A stretch of 10,813 nt of DNA from an uncultured Pseudomonadota bacterium. GTDB taxonomy: Bacteria > Pseudomonadota > Gammaproteobacteria > Burkholderiales > Eutrophovitaceae. The DNA lies in assembly GCA_913057845.1 (NCBI GenBank), contig CAJXPC010000032.1:1-10813 (forward strand). Direction: 5' to 3'. Numbering within the stretch: position 1 is the first letter of the stretch; each line of letters starts with the position of its first letter. The notes under the pieces are model-generated. The model had not been told where the DNA came from. It saw only the letters and a list, made by a program, of their open reading frames with translations, and did not search any database. The translations under genes were made by a program, and so were the position numbers. Below are positions 6,609-10,813 of this stretch, in pieces.

Positions 6609-8753
6609 TTGAAAGCTACGAAAAAAACGATTCAATATGGTGCACACGAGTTAACTATAGAGACCGGTGAAATTGCGAGACAAGCGTCTGGCTCGGTTGT
6701 AGTCTCTTTAGGAGAAACAGTGGTTTTGGTGACTGTTGTTGGGAAAAAAGAAGCGAAGCCCGGGCAGTCTTTCTTTCCCTTGACGGTTGACTATACTGAG
6801 AAGACATATGCGGCAGGCAAGATTCCTGGCGGATTTTTTAAGCGTGAAGGGCGTCCCTCAGAAAAAGAAACGCTCACGAGTCGCTTGATCGATCGTCCCA
6901 TACGACCATTATTTCCAGATGGTTTTTTAAACGAAGTACAGGTAATTGCGACTGTGATGTCGTCTGATCCGGAAATTGATGCGGACATCCCAGCTTTGAT
7001 TGGTGCGTCGGCGGCTTTGTCGATATCTGGGATTCCATTTGACGGTCCTATCGGTGGGGCGCGTGTTGGATATGTCAATGGCGAATACGTTATTAATCCA
7101 TCTGCAAGTCAATTACTAGAGAGTCAATTGAATCTCGTCGTGGCGGGCACTCAGGAAGCTGTTCTGATGGTTGAATCAGAAGCTCAGCAACTATCTGAAA
7201 GTGTCATGTTAGGAGCCGTGGTTCATGGTCATGAGCAGATGCAAGCCGTGATTAGCATGATTAATGATCTGGCCGAAGAAATAGGTAAACCCCTTTGGGA
7301 TTGGAAGGCACCAGAAAAAGATGCAGTGCTTGAGGCTCGCGTTAAAGAGCTTGCTGAGGCGGGTCTGCGAGATGCCTATGGAATCAAGGAAAAACAAGAG
7401 CGGTCTCAAAAAATTGAGTCAGTCTCTGATGCCGTTATTGATGCGCTGTGTGGTGATTCTGAGGATGCTTACGATAAAGGAGCTGTTTACGATCAGCTTA
7501 AATACATCGAAAAAGACATTGTGCGCAGTCAGATTCTTGCTGGAGAGCCCAGAATTGACGGGAGAGATACGCGAACAGTCAGACCTATCTATATCCGTAC
7601 AGGAGTTTTGCCTCGAACACACGGTTCGGCATTATTCACAAGAGGTGAAACACAAGCTTTAGTGGTGTCTACGTTAGGCACTGCTCGTGATGAGCAAATC
7701 ATTGATGCGCTAGAGGGTGAGTATCGCGATCATTTCATGCTGCATTACAATTTCCCACCTTATGCGACTGGAGAGGCTGGTCGTTTTGGTGTACCAAAGC
7801 GGCGAGAGATTGGTCATGGACGTCTTGCAAAACGTGCGCTATTAGCAGTATTGCCGTCTAAGGAAGAATTTGGGTATTCCATTCGTTTGGTCTCCGAAAT
7901 TACGGAGTCTAATGGTTCCAGCTCAATGGCCTCTGTGTGTGGTGGATGTCTTGCACTAATGGATGCTGGCGTACCTCTTAAGGCGCATGTTGCTGGAATT
8001 GCAATGGGTTTGATTAAGGATGGTGGCCGATTCGCTGTATTGACTGATATTTTGGGTGATGAAGATCATCTTGGCGATATGGACTTTAAAGTAGCAGGAT
8101 CTGAAGCAGGCATTACAGCCCTTCAGATGGATATCAAAATTCAAGGTATTACCAAAGAGATCATGCAAATCGCACTTCAGCAAGCGAAAGATGCTCGTAT
8201 GCACATCTTGGAAAAAATGAAGGATGCGATGGGTGACTCGAGAGAAGAGTTGTCTACGTATGCACCGCGAATGATTCAACTTAAGATCAAGCCAGAAAAA
8301 ATTCGTGATGTGATCGGTAAAGGTGGTGCAGTGATTCGCGCTATTACGGAAGAGACTGGGACGACTATCGACATTCAGGATGATGGCTCGGTGACGATTG
8401 CTTGTGTGTCTGCAGCGGGTGGTGAAGCAGCACGTAAGAAAATCGAGGAATTAACCGCAGACGTTGAGGTCGGTCAAATCTATCAAGGAGAAGTCCTCAA
8501 ATTGCTTGATTTTGGAGCGATTGTTAGTGTGTTGCCTGGGCGTGATGGTCTGCTTCATATTTCTCAGATTGCAGAGGAACGTGTTAATGCAGTATCCGAT
8601 TATCTTAAAGAAGGCCAAAAAGTCCGTGTCAAAGTGCTTGAGGCAGACGATAAAGGTCGTTTAAGGCTCAGTATGAAAGCAGCCGTGGCTGAGGATGCAA
8701 CGCCTGCCGTTGCGCCTGCTGATGCACCTAGTGTCGGGGAAGATTCAGAGTAA
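6609..8753 (+). CDS. pnp: Polyribonucleotide nucleotidyltransferase (PNPase)
   Basis: PNPase is a trimeric 3'-5' phosphorolytic exoribonuclease, a partner of RNase E in the degradosome of many proteobacteria. From the TTG start the protein has 714 residues (E. coli 711). Order: first RNase PH domain (about 1-145, with [20 protein letters not shown] at 81-100), an alpha-helical linker (about 230-310), second RNase PH domain (about 315-540) with the phosphate-binding [12 protein letters not shown] (434-445) and [14 protein letters not shown] (480-493) containing Asp486 and Asp492 at the catalytic metal positions, KH domain with VIGKGG (568-573), S1 domain (about 623-690) with ISQIAEERV (651-659), and a short Ala/Pro-rich tail. 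All catalytic features are intact. TTG is also, to my knowledge, the E. coli pnp start. Leader hairpins upstream suggest attenuation and autocontrol. Confidence 0.97.
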   Translation: MKATKKTIQYGAHELTIETGEIARQASGSVVVSLGETVVLVTVVGKKEAKPGQSFFPLTVDYTEKTYAAGKIPGGFFKREGRPSEKETLTSRLIDRPIRPLFPDGFLNEVQVIATVMSSDPEIDADIPALIGASAALSISGIPFDGPIGGARVGYVNGEYVINPSASQLLESQLNLVVAGTQEAVLMVESEAQQLSESVMLGAVVHGHEQMQAVISMINDLAEEIGKPLWDWKAPEKDAVLEARVKELAEAGLRDAYGIKEKQERSQKIESVSDAVIDALCGDSEDAYDKGAVYDQLKYIEKDIVRSQILAGEPRIDGRDTRTVRPIYIRTGVLPRTHGSALFTRGETQALVVSTLGTARDEQIIDALEGEYRDHFMLHYNFPPYATGEAGRFGVPKRREIGHGRLAKRALLAVLPSKEEFGYSIRLVSEITESNGSSSMASVCGGCLALMDAGVPLKAHVAGIAMGLIKDGGRFAVLTDILGDEDHLGDMDFKVAGSEAGITALQMDIKIQGITKEIMQIALQQAKDARMHILEKMKDAMGDSREELSTYAPRMIQLKIKPEKIRDVIGKGGAVIRAITEETGTTIDIQDDGSVTIACVSAAGGEAARKKIEELTADVEVGQIYQGEVLKLLDFGAIVSVLPGRDGLLHISQIAEERVNAVSDYLKEGQKVRVKVLEADDKGRLRLSMKAAVAEDATPAVAPADAPSVGEDSE

Positions 8754-8768
8754 TTCAGTTATAGTTCT

Positions 8769-8799
8769 AAAAAAACCCGCCTGGTGGCGGGTTTTTTTT
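8769..8799 (+). terminator. Strong rho-independent terminator after pnp
   Basis: CCCGCC (8776-8781) and GGCGGG (8786-8791) pair around a TGGT loop, flanked by seven A (8769-8775) and eight T (8792-8799) that extend the stem. It starts 16 bases after the pnp stop and ends the translation cluster. The A and T flanks would let it work on either strand. Confidence 0.95.
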
Positions 8800-8827
8800 G
8801 GTACATTAAACCCAATAGCTTAATTAT

Positions 8828-8831
8828 GGAG
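8828..8831 (+). promoter_or_regulatory. Shine-Dalgarno site selecting a GTG start
   Basis: GGAG ends 8 bases before GTG at 8840. The next in-frame ATG (8852) would be 20 bases away, so the GTG start is preferred. No convincing promoter is seen in 8800-8839; a TTGGTA at 8798-8803 has only a poor -10 partner (TAATTA, 8821-8826). Confidence 0.65.
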
Positions 8832-8839
8832 ATTCATAC

Positions 8840-10516
8840 GTGGATAAAAAAATGAGAAGTGGTGGGCAAGTGCTTGTGGATCAGCTCATTCACCAGGGGG
8901 TTACAGACGCATTTTGTGTCCCCGGTGAGAGTTATCTTGCGGTACTTGATGCTCTGTATTTGAAGCGGGACCTAATCTCTCTCTATGTGGCTCGACAAGA
9001 TGGTGGGGCTGCGTTCATGGCAGAGGCGTATGGTAAGGCAACGGGGAAACCGGGTATTTGTTTTGTGACAAGAGGCCCAGGAGCGACTAATGCCAGTATT
9101 GGCGTGCATACGGCGTTTCAGGACTCCAGTCCAATGATTTTATTTGTTGGGCAAGTTGGTGGGGACATGGTTGATCGAGAAGCCTTTCAGGAGATGGATT
9201 ATCGTCGAATGTTCGGGCAGATGACCAAGTGGGTTACACAAATTGATCGTGCTGAACGCATTCCTGAGTACGTTGCACGTGCATTTCAAATTGCATGTTC
9301 GGGTAGACCTGGTCCCGTAGTACTGGCTCTGCCTGAGGATATGCTCATTGAGTCAGTTGATGTAACTGATGCTCAGAAGGTGGTGCGTGCTAAAAATCGT
9401 CCCACTGATAAAAGCATCAAAGAAGTGCAAGTGTTGTTTGAACAGAGCAAAAAACCGCTTGTTATTTTGGGGGGTAGTGGCTGGTCAGAGCGCGCGTGTG
9501 AGTTAGTAAAGACCTTTGCGGAAAATAATCACTTGCCTGTCGGATGTTCGTTCCGAAGGCAAGACTTGTTTGATAATCATCACCCAAATTATGTGGGTGA
9601 TATTGGTATAGGTATTAACCCTCGGTTAGCCGACATGGTTAGGGAGTCCGATTTGCTCTTAGTCCTGGGGGCGAGGTTAGGGGAGATGACCACAAGCGGA
9701 TATACGCTCGTTGAGGCTCCAATGCCCAAACAAAGACTCATTCATATACATCCTGGTTTAGAAGAGCTTGGACGAGTTTTTCAAGGATCAGTATTGATTA
9801 ATTCAGATATTGAAGAGGCCGTTGATGCGTTAGTATCAATGCCATCTATGGAGCCAACTTGGACGGCCTGGCTGCAGGACGGTCGTCAGAGTTACCTGAA
9901 TAATCTTATCCCGCAATCGTCTCCGGGTCCCGTGGATTTGGGGCAAGTGATGGTAGCTTTCAAAGATCTGTTGCCTTCAGATGCCGTAATTACTAATGGG
10001 GCGGGGAACTTTAGTGGTTGGATCCATCGTCATTGGCAATATGCTGGATATAGAACGCAAGTCGCACCAACAAACGGTGCAATGGGGTATGGAGTTCCCT
10101 CGGGTGTTGCTGCGAAGGTCGCATTTCCTAACAAGATGGTTGTGAGTGTCTCTGGAGATGGGTGCTTTCTAATGAATGGTCAGGAAATATCTACAGCCAT
10201 TCAATACAACCTGAAAATTCTTTTTGTCGTTTTTGATAATGGGATGTATGGCACGATTCGTATGCATCAAGAACGAGATTATCCAGAGCATGTATATGGA
10301 ACAGATCTAAAAAACCCTGATTTCGCGGCGCTTGCTAGGGCCTATGGTCTTTACGCTGAAACGATAAATACGACGGCAGAAATTAGAGGGGCCTTCGAAC
10401 GCTGTCTGGATCAGACTGTGGCCAGTTTGATTCACATTAAGGTTGATCCAGAGGCAATTACAACTCGAACAACGTTAACGGCGATTCGTGAACATGCATT
10501 ATCTAAACAAGGATAA
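8840..10516 (+). CDS. Thiamine-diphosphate-dependent enzyme, acetolactate-synthase superfamily (substrate unknown)
   Basis: A 558-residue ThDP enzyme with the three-domain layout of the family. The N-terminal pyrimidine-binding domain (about 1-170) includes VPGES (27-31), GYG-like AEAYGKATGKPG (61-72) and TRGPGATNASIGVHTAFQDSSPM (77-99). The central domain spans about 190-335. The C-terminal pyrophosphate-binding domain contains GAMGYGVPSG (413-422), GDG (439-441) and DN (466-467), the metal/ThDP motif, followed by GMYGTIRMHQERDYP. The second Asn, the usual metal ligand, is kept. At the position of the canonical catalytic Glu (RHE in acetolactate synthase) it has Asp54 in ARQDGGAAF. It looks like the group often annotated only as a thiamine pyrophosphate-binding protein, so acetolactate synthase activity should not be assumed: no regulatory subunit or ilvC is nearby. 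It stands alone behind the pnp terminator and converges on the gamma-glutamyltransferase fragment. Confidence 0.9.
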   Translation: MDKKMRSGGQVLVDQLIHQGVTDAFCVPGESYLAVLDALYLKRDLISLYVARQDGGAAFMAEAYGKATGKPGICFVTRGPGATNASIGVHTAFQDSSPMILFVGQVGGDMVDREAFQEMDYRRMFGQMTKWVTQIDRAERIPEYVARAFQIACSGRPGPVVLALPEDMLIESVDVTDAQKVVRAKNRPTDKSIKEVQVLFEQSKKPLVILGGSGWSERACELVKTFAENNHLPVGCSFRRQDLFDNHHPNYVGDIGIGINPRLADMVRESDLLLVLGARLGEMTTSGYTLVEAPMPKQRLIHIHPGLEELGRVFQGSVLINSDIEEAVDALVSMPSMEPTWTAWLQDGRQSYLNNLIPQSSPGPVDLGQVMVAFKDLLPSDAVITNGAGNFSGWIHRHWQYAGYRTQVAPTNGAMGYGVPSGVAAKVAFPNKMVVSVSGDGCFLMNGQEISTAIQYNLKILFVVFDNGMYGTIRMHQERDYPEHVYGTDLKNPDFAALARAYGLYAETINTTAEIRGAFERCLDQTVASLIHIKVDPEAITTRTTLTAIREHALSKQG

Positions 10517-10522
10517 CTGGGT

Positions 10523-10764
10523 TTAAAATGTAACTGCTTGCCCATCTCTCCTTGGTTCCGATCCGGCCGCATAGCCATGCGTTCCTTTCGTAATCATTTG
10601 TGCTGCTCCAAAATCATAAGCACCATAGGGCATCATAAGTATCTCGTGCCCAAGAGACTTGAGTCCGTTCAGTGTTTCTGCCCCAAAAGTCTCCTCAACT
10701 AAAAGCTTACCGTCTTTATTCAACTTCCAACGTGGGGCATTCACAAGCGCTTGAGGATCCAAAG
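10523..10764 (-). CDS. Gamma-glutamyltransferase family protein, C-terminal end only
   Basis: Only the last 79-80 codons are present; the gene runs off the contig end and its catalytic Thr and large subunit are missing. The visible tail fits the small subunit of the gamma-glutamyltransferase (Ntn-hydrolase) family: DPQALVNAPRW near the fragment start, the region around GHEILMMPYGAYDFGAAQMI, and GSEPRRDGQAVTF just before the TAA (10523-10525), which corresponds to the family ending GSDPRxDGxAxGF. The first readable codon (TTG at 10760-10762) is an internal Leu, not a start. Family members cleave gamma-glutamyl bonds such as in glutathione, often in the periplasm; the substrate here cannot be told. 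The gene faces the ThDP enzyme gene with 6 bases between the stops and no hairpin terminator. Confidence 0.82.
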
Positions 10765-10813
10765 CTGTCTCTTATACACATCTGACGCTGCCGACGAATA
10801 GAGAGGTGTAGAT
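10765..10813. other. Untrimmed Illumina Nextera adapter (sequencing artefact)
   Basis: The last 49 bases consist of four known adapter parts in the correct order. The 19-base Tn5 mosaic end CTGTCTCTTATACACATCT (10765-10783) is followed by the reverse complement of the read-1 primer segment, GACGCTGCCGACGA (10784-10797). An 8-base index, ATAGAGAG (10798-10805), is the reverse complement of CTCTCTAT, an i5 index sequence of the Nextera sets. The start of P5, GTGTAGAT (10806-10813), ends the sequence. This is library DNA left on the contig, not a mobile element, and genomic sequence ends at 10764. Confidence 0.97.

Noticed and set aside
8798..8826. Promoter for the ThDP-enzyme gene (TTGGTA with TAATTA)
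   Set aside because: The -10 candidate matches only two of six consensus positions and would place the start of transcription almost on the ribosome site, so it is not called as a feature.
10760..10762. TTG as the start codon of a 79-residue minus-strand protein
   Set aside because: The residues DPQALVNAPRW are internal to gamma-glutamyltransferases; the true start is beyond the contig end.
10765..10783. Tn5 mosaic end as evidence of a transposon insertion
   Set aside because: It is followed directly by read-1 primer, index and P5 sequence, so it comes from library preparation.

Overview
The window is a metagenome- or draft-style contig carrying a conserved bacterial translation and RNA-processing cluster. 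Nearly every protein is recognisable from family motifs. The gene order is initiator tRNA, rimP, nusA, infB, rbfA, truB, rpsO, pnp. The RimP and NusA sequences (for example the NusA N-terminus [17 protein letters not shown] and the RimP core RLEVSSPGLDRPLKK) and the tRNA-fMet 3' half look most like Betaproteobacteria, probably a Burkholderiales-type lineage of moderate GC. This placement rests on remembered family sequences, not on a search.

Layout. Bases 1-33 are the 3' end of tRNA-fMet, followed by a rho-independent terminator (49-76). An extended -10 promoter (100-108) and a second, leader-borne terminator hairpin (135-156) precede rimP. rimP, nusA, infB, rbfA and truB (173-6170) run on the + strand with gaps of about 20-37 bases and form one operon. 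A promoter overlapping the truB stop codon drives rpsO. An inverted repeat and then a terminator hairpin lie between rpsO and pnp, the usual arrangement for attenuated, processed rpsO-pnp expression. pnp ends at a strong terminator (8769-8799).

Beyond it, a separate gene encodes a thiamine-diphosphate enzyme of the acetolactate-synthase superfamily (8840-10516). It converges, with a 6-base gap, on the 3' end of a minus-strand gamma-glutamyltransferase-family gene that is cut by the contig end.

The gene products act together in translation: tRNA-fMet and IF2 start protein synthesis, RimP, RbfA and S15 build the 30S subunit, TruB makes Psi55 in tRNA, NusA controls elongation and termination, and PNPase degrades and processes RNA.

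The last 49 bases (10765-10813) are not genomic. They match the Illumina Nextera adapter (Tn5 mosaic end, read-1 primer segment, an 8-base index and the start of P5), so the contig ends in untrimmed adapter.

I found no convincing undescribed system. The points worth a second look are the adapter tail, an 18-bp-period repeat in the infB linker, an Asp at the usual catalytic-Glu position of the ThDP enzyme, two leader hairpins with likely regulatory roles, and a weakly initiated TTG start for rbfA.
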